From Rusavskia elegans (lineage: Eukaryota > Ascomycota > Lecanoromycetes > Teloschistales > Teloschistaceae): a stretch of DNA of 64,000 nt. Location of the stretch: contig SAUG01000027.1 of assembly GCA_011316305.1 (NCBI GenBank), positions 186,001 through 250,000 on the forward strand. The letters run 5' to 3'. Positions 25,913 to 39,570 of this stretch are shown piece by piece (within the stretch, counting starts at the first letter, position 1; every line of letters starts with the position of its first letter). A program made the position numbers and the translations under genes. The notes under the pieces are model-generated. The model was not told the origin of the DNA, ran no database searches, and saw only the letters and a program-made list of their open reading frames with translations.

Positions 25913-26574
25913 GTAATTAGCTAAAAGTATACTATAACGGCGTCGCTTTACTATTCTAAATTTAGTTTTAAACGGTCTATTCTATCTAGTATTTAGATAT
26001 CTATATATATACTACTTTCGATACGTTTATACTATTATCTATATAGAATTAATCGTAGGTTAACCTAACTATAGATTATTATAAAAATAGACTCTATTGC
26101 TAAATAAAACGTACTTAAATTAAACGTATAAAAATTTCGAAAATTGAAAGGAAATTAGTTAAAATATATTTACTCTATAGATAATCGTATAAATAAAAGT
26201 AAAATTAGATTTACCTACTATAGTAAACAGCTATTACTAGTAGATATCGAATAAAAAAACTCGAATAGCTAAAGATTCTATAATAGTATATCTAAAATAA
26301 ATACTTTATTTTAATATTATTAAATTCTAACCTACTATAACTAAATCTATAATCTAGAAACTTTATAAATTATATATTCTATAATATTTTTACAAAACTA
26401 GTATTATTTTATAAATCTACTACTAGTTGTATGATACCGCGAAAAACGCTAGTAAAAGTTCCGAAAAAAACTACTAAAACTACTAAAGCGCAGAAGATTA
26501 ATATATATATAAAGATCTAGAAATATTTCTCGAATAGGAAAACTACTATTTATTTAACTAATTTATTATAATTT
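25913..26574. other. Segment between E1 and R2
   Basis: Once E1 is removed this is continuous with 15721-15769 and separates R1 from R2 by about 0.7 kb. RIP is weaker than in E1. A surviving ATG at 26430 opens a short frame (MIPRKTLVKVPKKTTKTTK) rich in Lys/Thr up to about 26510. It could be the start of a small DNA-binding protein, but it is too short to assign. Confidence 0.4.
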
Positions 26575-27520
26575 TAGCCCCCGATAAACCAGTGGTTCGA
26601 TAAGTAAATTAAACGTTAGTATACTAGTATAAAATATACGGTAGTGAATTCTATACTCTAGTTTAGTTAATATAAATTACGGTTCTCTAGATTTTTAATT
26701 AAAATTTATCTAATAATATAATATATCCTTTAATCGATAACTTAATATAGAAACTTTTATAGATAAGTATACCTCGTAGTTATCGTTTTTTTCTTTTTTA
26801 TTTACTAGTAATATAAACCTAAAAGTCTTTATATATATATATACTTTCGTAATAGCTATAGCTATAAACTAAACCAGACGGTAGTATTTATATCTATAAT
26901 AACTATATCTACCTGCGTAGTCGTCGACTATTTCGTTATAGCCAGAATAATCTATTTCGACTTTAATTTAAATTTCCTCTTTACCGCCTTTGAAATATAT
27001 TATCTAATCTTTTTACTCTCTTTTAATCTAATCGACCGGGTAAAACTTCTAGCCGTAGTAGCTAGTATACTATCTAGTAACCTTCTCGAAACTAAATAGA
27101 CTAAAAGGTATTTTAATAGTTTAACGGAATATTTAGATATAGGTTATACGATAAATATAGCTAAAGCGACGACTATAGATAATTACTATATAAAATAATC
27201 GATAGATATAGTAGAAATAATAGATATTTATAATTATTTATAAAGTCGATAAAGGAATATATAGTATTTAAACTGGACCGAAAACTATAAAAAATAAAGT
27301 TATATTTATATAGTAGAGGATTCGTAATCGCGAATAAAAAAGGAAATAGTTAAATAAAAGTAATTAACTGCGCTATAAATTTTACCTGACGAATATACTT
27401 TTAGCTATAAAAATTTCTTTTTATATAAATATAATATTCGTTGCCGTATATAGCGTTGATAATATATATATATATATGAAAACTCAATATAATTCCAGAT
27501 AGAAACTTTTTAGAAAAAGG
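26575..27520 (+). repeat. Direct repeat R2, partner of R1
   Basis: Second copy of the R1 unit, with more RIP at its left (inner) end and CA/TG kept near its right end (ACTCAATATAATTCCAG). It has short indels relative to R1, including a 15-bp deletion in the shared frame and a ~45-bp insertion near 27250-27290. Confidence 0.65.
26855..27330 (+). pseudogene. Unidentified ORF inside R2
   Basis: Same frame as in R1: DYFVIARIIYFDFN from about 26926, then IDRVKLLAVVASIL, then a five-codon deletion relative to R1. Stops are RIP-type. The two copies differ mainly by conservative codon changes and RIP transitions. The function is unknown. Confidence 0.4.
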
Positions 27521-28013
27521 AAAACTACTATAAATAGTCTATATATCTATGGACTAAAGCTTAGTAGTATATATTTCTATATTTCATTCTATAAATTATC
27601 CTATAAATTATTTTATATAGGTTTAATCTTTATAAAATTTAGCGGCCGCGTTCTACGATATTAAAAGATTATAACAAAACGTAAATCTATTTATATTTAA
27701 AGCCCTTTTCATATATTTAATCCGAAAAATAATAATAAAAATAGTTTAAATTAGAAAAGATTCTATATATTTTTAGATTTTTATAATTAAAGTAATTATA
27801 AAAGTATCCGAAGTAATTTTAATAGTTTAATTTAAAAATAAAAACTTTATAGTTACCGATATAATATATTTATAATACTAATATATTATTTCGTAGTTAA
27901 TTTTATATATATTTATTCTAAGCGCGTTACTAATATTTTAAAGGATATAGAATATATCGTCCAACTATTTACGCTGGAATATAAATTGCTTTTATTATTT
28001 TATATAATATATT
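27521..28013 (+). other. Left flank of Gypsy G with a weak coding-like frame
   Basis: Once G and one target copy are removed, this joins 63516. Near 27740-28010 a + strand frame shows only RIP-type stops and includes SKRVTNILKDIEYIVQLFTL near 27935. An inverted partner of the GGCCGC motif at 13584 (GAACGGCCGCTAAA) lies at about 27640-27660. CA/TG survive at the G junction. The family is not recognised. Confidence 0.3.
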
Positions 28014-28254
28014 TGTTATAAGCTATTTGAACTATTTGGAAATCATATAGAATTCAGTAGATATAGAGATACTGGCCGATGGTGCCGGCTGACTAATACG
28101 CTGACTAAGCTTCGTTAACCACGATTTATTAGCTCTACGGGATTCGTTATCTAATTAGATCTAGCGCTCAGCCTTGTTCGCTTATTTATAGATAAACTTT
28201 ATATCTATATAGAAATATTAAGCTATTATTATTATTTTAAATCCATCTATAATA
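28014..28254 (+). repeat. 5' LTR of Gypsy G
   Basis: This 241-bp LTR matches 63270-63510. Its outer start is intact and its inner end RIP-altered (ATTATTATTA for ATTGTTATCA in the partner). No primer-binding site could be read downstream because of RIP. Confidence 0.9.
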
Positions 28255-28344
28255 ATTAATAGTAATAAAAGGTTTGTTTATAGATACTATATAGTATTTA
28301 TATAGCGGTTATTAATTTTTAATTCCATTTATAAATACTAATAA

Positions 28345-28520
28345 TATTAAAATCATATATATAGAATATCAAGTTTAATTTACTAAAATAGGCTTTCGCC
28401 TGAACTAAATATATAAAGAGAAGGTAGTAGGACTTTAGCGCCTAGATCTATTTAATCTAATCGGTACTAGCGTTTTTAGCGCCTTAGTATAGCTATTATA
28501 CGTAATATATACTTTTAATA
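28345..28520 (-). repeat. 3' LTR of Copia B
   Basis: 176 bp, reverse orientation. It starts TATTAAAATCAT (outer end) and finishes ACTTTTAATA (RIP-altered inner end, from ACTTCCAACA). Confidence 0.9.
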
Positions 28521-28799
28521 TTTCTATATAAATACTATATTATATACGTATCGATAATAAAAATTAAATAGATTTACTATATATTTTCTAAAAAACCTAT
28601 AGAAAAAAGAGTTTATATATAATAAAGGCGAGGTAGATAAAGTTTAGAAAGCTTCTATAGCAGATATATATATATTAATTATAAAAATCGAAACTTTAAT
28701 AAAAGAAATTAGAGTTTCTATAGCTTCTATAGTATTTTAAACTCTCTATAGTAGTAGTATATTTAGTAGAGTACTAGTATAGATATAAGTTTATAATAT

Positions 28800-29850
28800 A
28801 GATTTATTTAAAGTATTTAAAATAGATATTATCTAATTATATAGATATATCTAAAGTTTCGGTATTTAAAAGTACCTATCTAGTAGTAAATTATAGATAT
28901 TATTAGTTATTATTAATACCGCCGAAGTATTAAAGGATATAGATATTATATTTTTATTTAATTTACTAGAAAAATATATACTAAATATTTATTATAATAT
29001 TATAAACTTTTATAGATATATTAAAAGTTATATCGTTTAGATAATTTTAGATATAGAAATATTTACTATAGTTTTAAAAATTAATATAAGTTTTTAGATT
29101 ATTAATAATTATAGTACTCTAATAGTACTATTTCTAGGATTCCTATAGAATTCTATAATTAATTTAGCGGTACGGTTAAATAGTAAAAATTCTAATATAT
29201 ATATATATATATTATAACTCTCTAGCTATAGACGGTTAAAAATATTATAATCCTAAAAACTACTAATATTATCTCTTATTTAATAGCATTTAGATTCGAG
29301 ATTTAGATAGAATAGTACCTAAAAGTAGAAATAGAATAGATTATTATTATAGTTTATATAGATAATATAAGCTCGAAAGTTATTAAATAAATTATTAAAT
29401 ACTTCGATATATATATATAGGTCGAGCTCTTTAGAAATATAGAAAGTAAAGTTGAATTTTCAAAGGCTATTAAAATCTATAACGGCTATAAATAGTATTA
29501 AATAAAAGTATAAAATATAGAAAATCGAATCGTATGATTTATATATTAAACGATATAGAATTAGTAAAAATATATTCGAATATATAATAATAGTAAATAG
29601 TAGATAAAAATAAATAGCAGGCGGCTAGCGGCTAGAGTACTAACTAGTTTATACCCGTATACTAGTTTTAGAAAGCTTTATATAAAACCCGAATAGTTGA
29701 CTAGATAGTTAAAATATATTTTATCAACACTAAAACTAGTTAATATATTAAATCTAATATAGAATTTAGTAGAATATAGACTAAAGATATCCTTTTAATA
29801 TTCTACTATTAAAATAGAAAAATAAATGCGGATATAAATAACTATATACG
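28800..29850 (+). pseudogene. Antisense coding-like frame of the Copia family (copy B)
   Basis: This + strand frame lies opposite to pol of copy B, between its 3' LTR and RNase H. Readable parts are IINNYSTLIVLFLGFLQNS near 29090-29150, ISYLIAFRFEI near 29270, IIIIVYIDNISSKVIK near 29350 and KAIKIYNGYK near 29465, broken by TAA/TAG only. Copies A and C hold the same frame. The function is unknown; a retroelement accessory protein or captured gene are both possible. Confidence 0.55.
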
Positions 29851-32669
29851 GATTAAAATCGAAAATATTATTAGAAAATATATAAAAGATATAAGTATTT
29901 AAAAATAGAATAGATATTATATAGGTTGATCTATAGAGTCTAGAGTTATTTTAAAATTTAACTATTTTCTATAGTATATATCATACTTTCCGAAAATAAT
30001 ATTTATAGATATATAGTATCTATTTATATCCCGGAATTAATTATATTCCGATAGAAAATATTATTAGAAAAAAACCTTTATAATTTAGATAGATTATTAC
30101 TATTATTACTTAAAATTTAGAATATTTTTAGATCTTTAAATCTAAACGCTATATAAAAGGTTTTAAATTTACTTTTATCTATAATTTTAATAAACCTATT
30201 AGCTACTATTTATTCCGTTAGAATATATTAAAAGTCGATAGTTTTATTTATTACTTTTTGATATATTTAGTATAATTATAGAATTGAAGATTTTTACTAA
30301 ATATATTAGCGCTCTAGTTATAGCTATAGAGGGTTACTATATTTAGGGTAGTATTAGAATTCTATTAATCGATTAATATCTAACTTAAAACATAATTTTA
30401 CTAAATAGCCTCTTTAGTAGTTCTAGTTTCTCTATCGAACTCTATTTCGATAATTAATATAGATATAATAGTTCACTATTTAGATACCCAGCTAATAGGA
30501 CCGGATCTAATATTAAAGATATATTTAGAAATAGAATAATAGATTTTATATTTATCTATTTAATCGATATCGATATACTTCCGATACTTCTATAGATCGT
30601 TTTTATAGATAAAAATAAGATAAGCCGTATTATATAGGTATTTTAAAATTCTAGTAATAGTATTCTAATAGTAATTTATAAAGTTAAATAAATATCAGCT
30701 AATAATAGAAATAGTTAAAATAATATCGAAGTAAATTCTAAATATAGTATATATTAGAAAGCCGATAGCGCTCTAATATTTATATTTTATTAATAAAAGA
30801 TAGTCCTATTCGGTTGAAACGGGTTTTAAATAAAACCGGAATCTATAAAAATAGAAATTCTATTTTTATAAATAGTAAAACTATAATTTTTTAGAATTTA
30901 TTTAATATAGACAATTTAATTTAATTAAATAGTACGGAATTTCCGGTTCCTAATAATTTTTATATCGAAATAGAAATTAATAGGATCTAAATCTAAAATT
31001 TAAAAATATTTATTTTAATATACCTTAATATTACTAAAGTCCTAATAACTAGTATTATATAAAAAAATATTATTAATATAGACGCCGATAATAATTATAC
31101 TATTATAAAAAATACTATAATCGAATTCTAGAAATTTAAAGCCGATAGTAGCGAAAGATTTAGTAAAGTAATAGTACTAGATTCGAAGTAACTATTTAAA
31201 ACTATAAAAGGCCTTTCGGAGCTTATATATTATATTAGAATTCTTAAAACTAATAGAATATTATATATAGATAACGTTATCTATATAATTATTAAAAAAG
31301 ACAGTTTTAATATCTATTTAATCGAGCTTTAGACTATAGGCGATAGCTATAGCGAAAATAGCTTTATATAATATTAGTTTAATAATAGAGGCGAAGGTTT
31401 CGTTAAAATTAATACCGGCTTTTCATTTAAAACTATAAACGACCTAGTAAGTTTTAAAGTATATAATATTACTATCGGCGTCCTTTTTAATTTTATATAT
31501 CTATTTACTTCCTAGAATATATTTTATAGAAGGTAGTAATACTCTAGTATATAGTATCAAAGTATTTAGTAATACTAGTTTTTTTTCTATAGCTTTATAC
31601 TATTCGTCGGTATAGAGTAATTCTATAGTCTTTTTATACGACTAGAATTCGAAATAATCTAATATAGTATCTTTTTTTATAGTACTAATAAATATATAGA
31701 CGTTTGTAATTAGATCTAGTAAAAAATAATTATAATTACAATTTTAATAAAGAATTAAATAGTACGATCGATCTACGGGCGAGATATAATAGCCTAAAGA
31801 CGGGGCGGTAATTTATCGGAATCAAAATCGAAGTTATTAACTTCGATAATATAAAAACTAGTAGATGAATTAGCTAGTAATAAGGCTTAACTATAAATAA
31901 AAGAAGTTTAATAGAAAGCCGGAAGAGCTATTAGTTTAAATATTAGTAGAAGGTTACTAGATTATAATTATAACCCTCTAGAATTAGACTCTCTATTAGT
32001 ACGCTGCTGTTTTTATAAAAGCTACTATTTATCTTTAGATTCCTCTAATTTCTATAGATCTAATAAATTTAGATTTTAGTCTATTTCTTTAAATACTACG
32101 GAAGAGATACGGACGATTTTACTCTAAAAATTTAATAGTTTATAGATAGTATCGCTAAAGTAACCGATTAAAATATATCTATAGCTCCGGTTATAGAATT
32201 TCTAAATCTTTTTACTATATATTAGATATATTATAGAATCTAAAATACGGAATCGGTTTAAATCTAAAGGTTTACTATATTTTTTCTTATATAGGATTAC
32301 GTCTAGTTTACTACTAGAAAACCGGAAATATAGAAAAAGAGCAGTTTTAATAGATAACGGCTAATATATAAACTAATATAGGATAGGCTTTATATATTAG
32401 TATTTATTTAAAATTTTCGGAAATATTATTCTATTATAGATTACTAGGTACGGTAGGTTCCTGTTAGATACTTTAATTAATAATGTTTTTAGATATAATA
32501 TAACTCCTAAATTCGTTATTACTATAAAAACGTTTAATAATAAAAGCGCCTTTTTTATTATAGGTATAGAAGTAGTTCTAGTATTCTAGAGTCTCGGGAA
32601 CGTCTTTTATTCTAGTTATATAAATACTATACTTCTAGATACTATTATCTAAAAAGGTAAAAATATATT

Positions 32670-32845
32670 TATTGAAATCATATATATGGAATATCAAGCT
32701 TGATTTACTAAAGTAGGTTTTCGCCTAAACTAAGTATATAAAAAGGAGATAGTAGAGCCTTAACGCTTAGATCTACTAGGCGTAATCGGTACTAGCGCTC
32801 TTAGCGCCTTAGTATAGCTATTATATATAATATATACTTCTAATA
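32670..32845 (-). repeat. 3' LTR of Copia C
   Basis: 176 bp, reverse orientation. The outer end TATTGAAATCAT keeps TG/CA; the inner end TTCTAATA is RIP-altered. Confidence 0.9.
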
Positions 32846-33129
32846 TCTCTATATAAATAATATACTATATATATACCGAAGGTAAAAATTAAATAGAAAT
32901 CTATAGGAAAAAAAGTTTATATATAAAGTTTAAAGAGCTTCTATAGTAGATATATATATATAAATTTTAAAAATTAAAATCTAGATAAAAAAAATTAGAA
33001 TTTCTATAGTTTTTATAGTATTCTAAACCTTTTATAATAGTAGTATATTCAGTAGAGTACTAGTATAGATACTAGTTTATAATATAGATTTATTTAAAAT
33101 ATTTAAAACGGATATTACCTAATTAGAAA

Positions 33130-34190
33130 AGCGTATCTAGAGTTTTAGTAATCGAAAGTATCTATCTAGTAGTAAATTATAGATATTATTAGTTATTATC
33201 AATACCGCCGAAGTATAAAAAAGTATAGATATTATATTTTTTTTTAATTTATTAAAGAAACGTATACTAAACGCCTATTAGAATATTATAAACTTTTATA
33301 GATATATTAAAGGTTATATCGCTTAAATAGTCCGAAATATAGAGATATTTAATATAGCTTTAAAAATTAATATAAGTTTTTAGATTATTAATAATTACGG
33401 TACTTTAATAGTACTATTTCTAGAGTTTCTATAGAATTCTATAGTTAATTTAGTAGTATAGCTAGATAATAAAAATCCCGATATATATTTATATATTATT
33501 AGTCTTTAACTATAGATAGCTAAAAATATAATAATTCCGAAAACTATTAATATTATCTTTTATCTAATAGCGTTTAGATTTAAGATTTAAATAGAATAGT
33601 ACTCGAGGATAGAAGTAGAGTAGATTATTATTATAGTTTTCATAGGCAATATAAGCTCGGAAATTATCGAATAGTTTATTAAATACTTTAATACATGTCT
33701 ATAGATAGAATTCTCTAAAGATATAGAAGGTAAAATTAAATTTTTAAAAGCTACCTAAATCTATAACGGCTATAAATAGTATTAAATAGAAATATAGAAT
33801 ATAGGGAATTAAATAGTATAATTTATATATTAGATAATATTGAATTAATAAAAATATATTCGAAAATTAAATAATAGTAGATAGTAGGCGAAAATAAATA
33901 GTAGACGGCTAGCGGCTAGAATACTAACTAGTCTATACCCGTATATTAGTTCTAAAAAGTCTTATATAGAGCCCGAGGAATCTACTAGATAGCTAAAATC
34001 TATTTTACCGATATTGAAACTAGTTAATATATTAAATTTAATATAGAATTTAATAGAATATAGATTAAAGGTACCCTCTTAGTATTTTACTACTAAAATA
34101 AAAGAATAAATCCGAATATAGATAACTATATACGGATTTTAATCGAATATATTATCGGAAAATATACAAAAAGTATAGCTATTTAAAAAT
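33130..34190 (+). pseudogene. Antisense coding-like frame of the Copia family (copy C)
   Basis: Same frame as in B: INNYGTLIVLFLEFL near 33390-33430, LIAFRFKI near 33565, IIIIVFIGNISSEIIE near 33640 and IEFSKDIEGKIKFLK near 33710. It is broken only by TAA/TAG. Substitutions between B and C are largely RIP transitions, so conservation of the frame may reflect recent common origin rather than selection. Confidence 0.55.
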
Positions 34191-34369
34191 AATATAGGTA
34201 TTATATACGTAGGCCTATAGGGCCTAAAATTATTTAAAAGTTTAATTATTTCCTATAATATATATTATATTTTCTAAAAATAATATTTATAGATATATAG
34301 TAATCGCTAGTACCTCGGAATTAATTATATTCCGGCAGAGATTATTGTTAGAAAAATCTTTATAATTTA

Positions 34370-37300
34370 GATAGATCATTATTATTATTACTTAAAGTTT
34401 AAAATATTTTTAAATCTTTAAATCTAAGCGCTATATAGAAAATCTCGAATTTACTTTTATCTAGAACTTTAGTAAATCTATTAACTACTATTTATTCCGT
34501 TAAAATATACTAAAAGTCGATAGTTTTATTAGTAACTTTATTCTATAGAAACTTAATATAGATATTAATATATTTAATATAACTATAGAACTAAAAGTTT
34601 TTAATAAAAGTAATAGCGCTCTAATTATTATTATAAAAGATTACTATATCTAGAATAGTATTTAGCTTCTATTTATTAATTAAAAACTAATTTATAATTT
34701 ATTTTAATTAAATAACCTCTTTAGTAGTTCTAGTTTTACTATCTAATTCTACTTCGGTAGTTAATATAGCTATAGTAGTTTACTATTTAGATAACTAGCT
34801 AATAGCGGCGGATCTAATATTAAAAATATATCTAAAAATGAAACGACAGATTTTATAATTATCTATTAAATCGGTATTAATATATTTTTAAAACTTCTAT
34901 AGATCGCTTTTATAAATAGAAATAAAGTAAGCCGCTTTATATAAATATTTAAAAATTCTAATAATAGTATTCTAGTAGTAGCTTATAAAATTAGATAAAT
35001 ATCGACTAATAATATAAATAGTAAAAGCGATATTAGAATAGATTTTAAATATAGTATATATTAAAAAGCCGATAGTATTCTAATATTTATATTTTATTAA
35101 TAAAAGATAGTCCTAGTCGGCAGGAATAGTTTTTAAATAAAGGCCGAAATCTATAAAAATAGAAATATTATTTTTATAAAAAGCTAAATAGTACGGAGTT
35201 CTCGGTTTCTAATAATCTTTATACCGAAATAGAAATTACCGGAATCTAAATCTAATATTTAAAAAAATTTATTTAGATATACTTTAGTTCTAAAAACTAG
35301 TATTATATAAAAGGATATTATTAATATAAACGCCGATAATAATTATACTATTATAGAAAATACTATAATTAGACTTTAGATATTTAAAGCCGATAGTAAT
35401 AAAAAACTTAGTAAAATAATAGTACTAGGCCCGAGGTAACTATTTAAAATTATAAAAGGCTATCCGGAACTTATATATTATATTAGAGTTACCGAAATGA
35501 GTAAAATATTATATATAAATAATTTTATCTATATAACTATAGAGGAAGACGGTTTTAATATCTATTTAATTAAGTTCTAGGCCGTAGGCGATAGCTATAG
35601 TAAAGATAGCTTTATACGATTTTAGTTTAATAATAGAAATAAAGGTTTTATTAAAATCGATACCGGCTTTCTATTTAAAACTACGAATAACCTAGCGAGC
35701 TTTAAAATATATAATTTTATTATTTATTCGCTTTTAATTTTATACATTTATTTAATTTCTAGAAGATATTTTATAAAAAGTATTAATACTTTAATATATA
35801 GTATCTAAATATCGTTTAACTCTAATAATACTAGTTCTTTTTATATAGCCTTATATTATTTATCGGTATAGAGAAATTTTATAGCCTTTTTATATAACTA
35901 GGGCTTGGAAAGATTTAATACTATATTTTTCTTTATAGTACTAATAAATATATAGACGTTTATTATTAGGTCTAGTAAGAAATAAATATAATTATCTAGT
36001 ACCCGGATTTTAAAAGAATTATATAGAATTTTAATAAAAGATTAGATAATATAATTAGTTTACGGGTAAGATATAATAGTCTAAAGATAGGGCGGTAATA
36101 TATTAGAATCGGAATCTAAATCTAAATTATCATCTTCGGTAATATAAAGACTATTAGATTAATTAGCCGGTAATAGAACTTAACTATAGATAAAAGGAGT
36201 TCGGTAAAGTACTAGAATTTAATAAAAGAAAGCTATTAGTTTAGATACTAATAGAAGATTATTAGATTATAACTATAACCTTTTAGAATTAGATCCCCTA
36301 TTAGTACGCTGTTATTTTTATAGAAATTACTATTTACTTTTAGATTCTTCTAATTTCTATAGATTTAATAAATTTAGATTTCAATCTATTTTTTTAAATT
36401 TTATAGAAAAAGTATAAATAATTTTATTTTAAAGGTTTAATAGTTTATAGATAGTATTACTAAAATAACCGACTAAAATATATTTATAGCTTTAATTATA
36501 GAATTTCGGAATTTTTTTACTATATATTAGATATACTATAGAATCTAAAACGCGGAATCGGTTTAAATCTAAAAGTTTACTATATTTTTTTATATATAGA
36601 GTTATATCTAATTTACTACTAGATAACCGGAAATATAAAATAATAGTAACTTTAATAAATAGCGGCTATTATTTCCTACTAAAGCCGCTATAAACTAATA
36701 TAGAATAGGCTTTATATATTAGTATTTACCCGAAATATTTAGAAATACTATTTTATTATAGATTATTAGATATAGTAGGCCTCTACTAGATACCTTTATT
36801 AATAAAACTTTTAGATATAATATAACTTCGAAATTTATTATTACTATAAAAATATTCAATAATAAAAATACCTTTCTTATTATAGGCGTAGAAGTAGTTC
36901 TAGTATTTAAAGATTTTAGAGTTATCTTTTTTTTTAGTTATATAAATCCTATATTTCTAGATATTATTATTTAAAAAAGCAAAGATATATTAGCTCCTAT
37001 TATATATTACTAAAACTTTACCTTTTTAAATTAATCCTATATAATTAATATAAACGAAGTCTATAAGACCGCTACTAGAGCGGATATAGCTTCTATAGAA
37101 CAATTTATATTACTTACCTAAAATATAAACTTTATAAAAATCGGATTTAGATTTAGAAATTTTAGATAAATTATTTCTATAGATATACTTACTAGTTTAT
37201 ATAAATTCTAGTTATTTAGGTATCTAAGCCGGGCGTACTAAATACTATCTACTTTTATCGATATTTTAATAAAGGCCTTTAAAGCTATATTAGGTATTAA

Positions 37301-38770
37301 TAAAAATAAAAACGAAAATAAAAAAAAAATAGAAAAAGTTTTTATAGGGCCGCGCTATAAAATATTAATATTTAATAGAAATAGACCTTTATATATATAG
37401 ATAGTTAATATTAAATCCAGAATATTAATATTAAAATTAAAACTATAATTTTTAATAATCACTTTAGTACCTATTTTCTTAATTTATAATATTAATAGAA
37501 ATTTAGTACCGGACCCGAGTATATAAAGGATATTATAGAATTCTATAGAGTAGTATCTACTATTAATAAAATAGTTAAATATAATAGTACTTTTAGCGAT
37601 CGGTTAGAAACTAATAGTATTATTAATACCGATTATAGATTTATTCTAGACAGATTTTATACTAGATTTAATAAAGAAGTACTACTAGAAGATAGTATAA
37701 TAGTTATAGATTTAGTCGAATATCTAACTATTAGTAAAATCTAGTTTATTTAATAAAACCGATAAAACTATAGAAGTAAAAGTTATAAAACTAAAATTAA
37801 TAAAGGCCGATACTATTATAATAAAATTTAGTAACTTTTTAGATTTAATAGATTTATTTTTAAATTTATTATTTTTAGATTTATTATTTTTACTATCTTT
37901 ATTATCTTTACTATCCTTTTTTTTACTACTTTTATCTTTATTACTATTACTCTTTTAGTATTTACTACTATCGTTCTTTTACTTTTCTATTATCTAAACC
38001 TTTTTTAATTTAGGATATCGATTATAGTAGGTATTTTTTATATAGTTATTTTAATTATTGTAGTCGATTTTAATAACTCGTTTATTCGGGTTATTTATAG
38101 ATAGGAAAACTTTAATTCTAGTAGTAATAGACTCGCTATTATTATATAAGCGATACTCTTTACTAATAATAGTACTAATAGTTTTATCTAGGATAACTAT
38201 TTTCTATTTTTACTTAGGAATAAAAACGTTACTTTTAGTAAATAAAGTCTAGAAGTAGCTAAAAGCGGCTCTAAAGCCCCGAAGAAATTTTAAAATAAAA
38301 AGGCTTTTTAAAATAATAACGCCTATAGCTAAAATTCTATTAATAAATTTATAAAATTTTATTATATAAATTTCTATACTTTTAAAAAAATTATTATAAT
38401 AAAAGGTATCTAGCTAGGCGTTAAGTTCTATAAATTTACTAATACTATAAACCTTATGTTTTATCTAGAATCTACCTAGTATCTTTTTAGTATTTAATAT
38501 AATATTTTTAATAAAGTTTTTAGTATTAGTACTATAGGTCGTTCTAATTACTATATAGATATATTCTATCTATTCTTCCTTATAATTAAAAAAAGCCGGG
38601 GGTAATAAACCTTTAATAGTAGTTCGGAAGTTATTAAAGATAAAGTAGACTATAATAGCTTCCTAATTTTTATAATCTAAATAGGTTTTAAATTTCGGGA
38701 TTATATTAATAGAATAGCTAAAATCTTCTAGCTTAGTATTATTTATAATTAATATTATTAAGATCGATAT
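34370..38770 (-). pseudogene. Copia gag-pol relic (copy C)
   Basis: Minus-strand, uninterrupted polyprotein relic corresponding to A 1610-5990. RNase H is at the low-coordinate end, then RT and integrase, with the Ser/Lys-rich linker (RIP-altered) near 37850-37960 and gag up to about 38770. All frames carry RIP-type stops. It serves as the reference for locating the C and D insertions in B. Confidence 0.88.
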
Positions 38771-39339
38771 ATCGCTAAATTTAGTACTAGATTATAGAAT
38801 ACCGCGAGGAGTAGTATTATAGAGGAAAGAATCTAAAAAAAGGCCTAAAAGCGAGTACCCGGGAATTATTATAATTTTAAAGCCGAATAAATTACTCGGG
38901 TTTAGAAATATTAAAAAAGAATTAAAAGCTATAAAAAGGTCCGAGTCGTCTTTAGATATAATAGAAAGTAATTTTAGTAGATAGTAATTAGAATCTAGGC
39001 GTAGATGGCTTTAGATAATAAAATCGATTTACTATTAGTTATATAGGAGCCTATAGTTTTAAATAGAAAACTAGAAGTTATAGGCGGTTTAGTTAACCCG
39101 GAAGTTATTAGGTAGTCTTTAAAAAAAATATTATTTAAAGTTTTTAAAATTATAAAAATTAGTATAAGGCTTTAATAATAATAATATAAAGGCAGATATA
39201 AGGTTTAGAATAGGTTAAATAAAGCTTCGAAAATTAAAATAATATAATAATAGTCCTTAGTAATAAATAGAAAACTTCGAGTTTTTATACTACTTAGGAT
39301 TAGACCGAAGGCTAGGCTAGGCGAGGTAGTTAGTTTAAA

Positions 39340-39570
39340 AGTAATAGGGAATCGCTTGGACCGTCAGGAGGTTGGGAAAGATACGATAGCTGGAAATACA
39401 GTCTACTAGCCCCCTATTTTATAGGGGTCCCAGCCTGCACTAAAATTGCTGCAGGATATACGCCGATAACTGACGTTGGCTGGGCGGTAGAATACAAGAC
39501 TAATAATTATAAAGATCTGATTTTAAAGGCCTATTTACTATACCTAGTATAATATTTCTATAGTAATATA
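39340..39570 (-). other. Unmutated, divergent 5' leader of Copia C
   Basis: Between gag and the 5' LTR, C keeps CA/TG (for example CCCAGCCTGCACTAAAATTG near 39430). It has about 130 bases unrelated to the corresponding leader of A and B, which share their own longer version (B about 44190-44380, A about 690-880). The flanks on both sides align (CCAGCCT near 39430, GCAGTAAATTAGCGA near 39580). C is therefore a subfamily with an exchanged leader segment. Confidence 0.6.

Noticed and set aside
15770..27520. A 12.7-kb autonomous LTR retrotransposon bounded by R1 and R2
   Set aside because: E1 has its own inverted ends just inside, and no protease, RT or integrase motif was found between R1 and R2.
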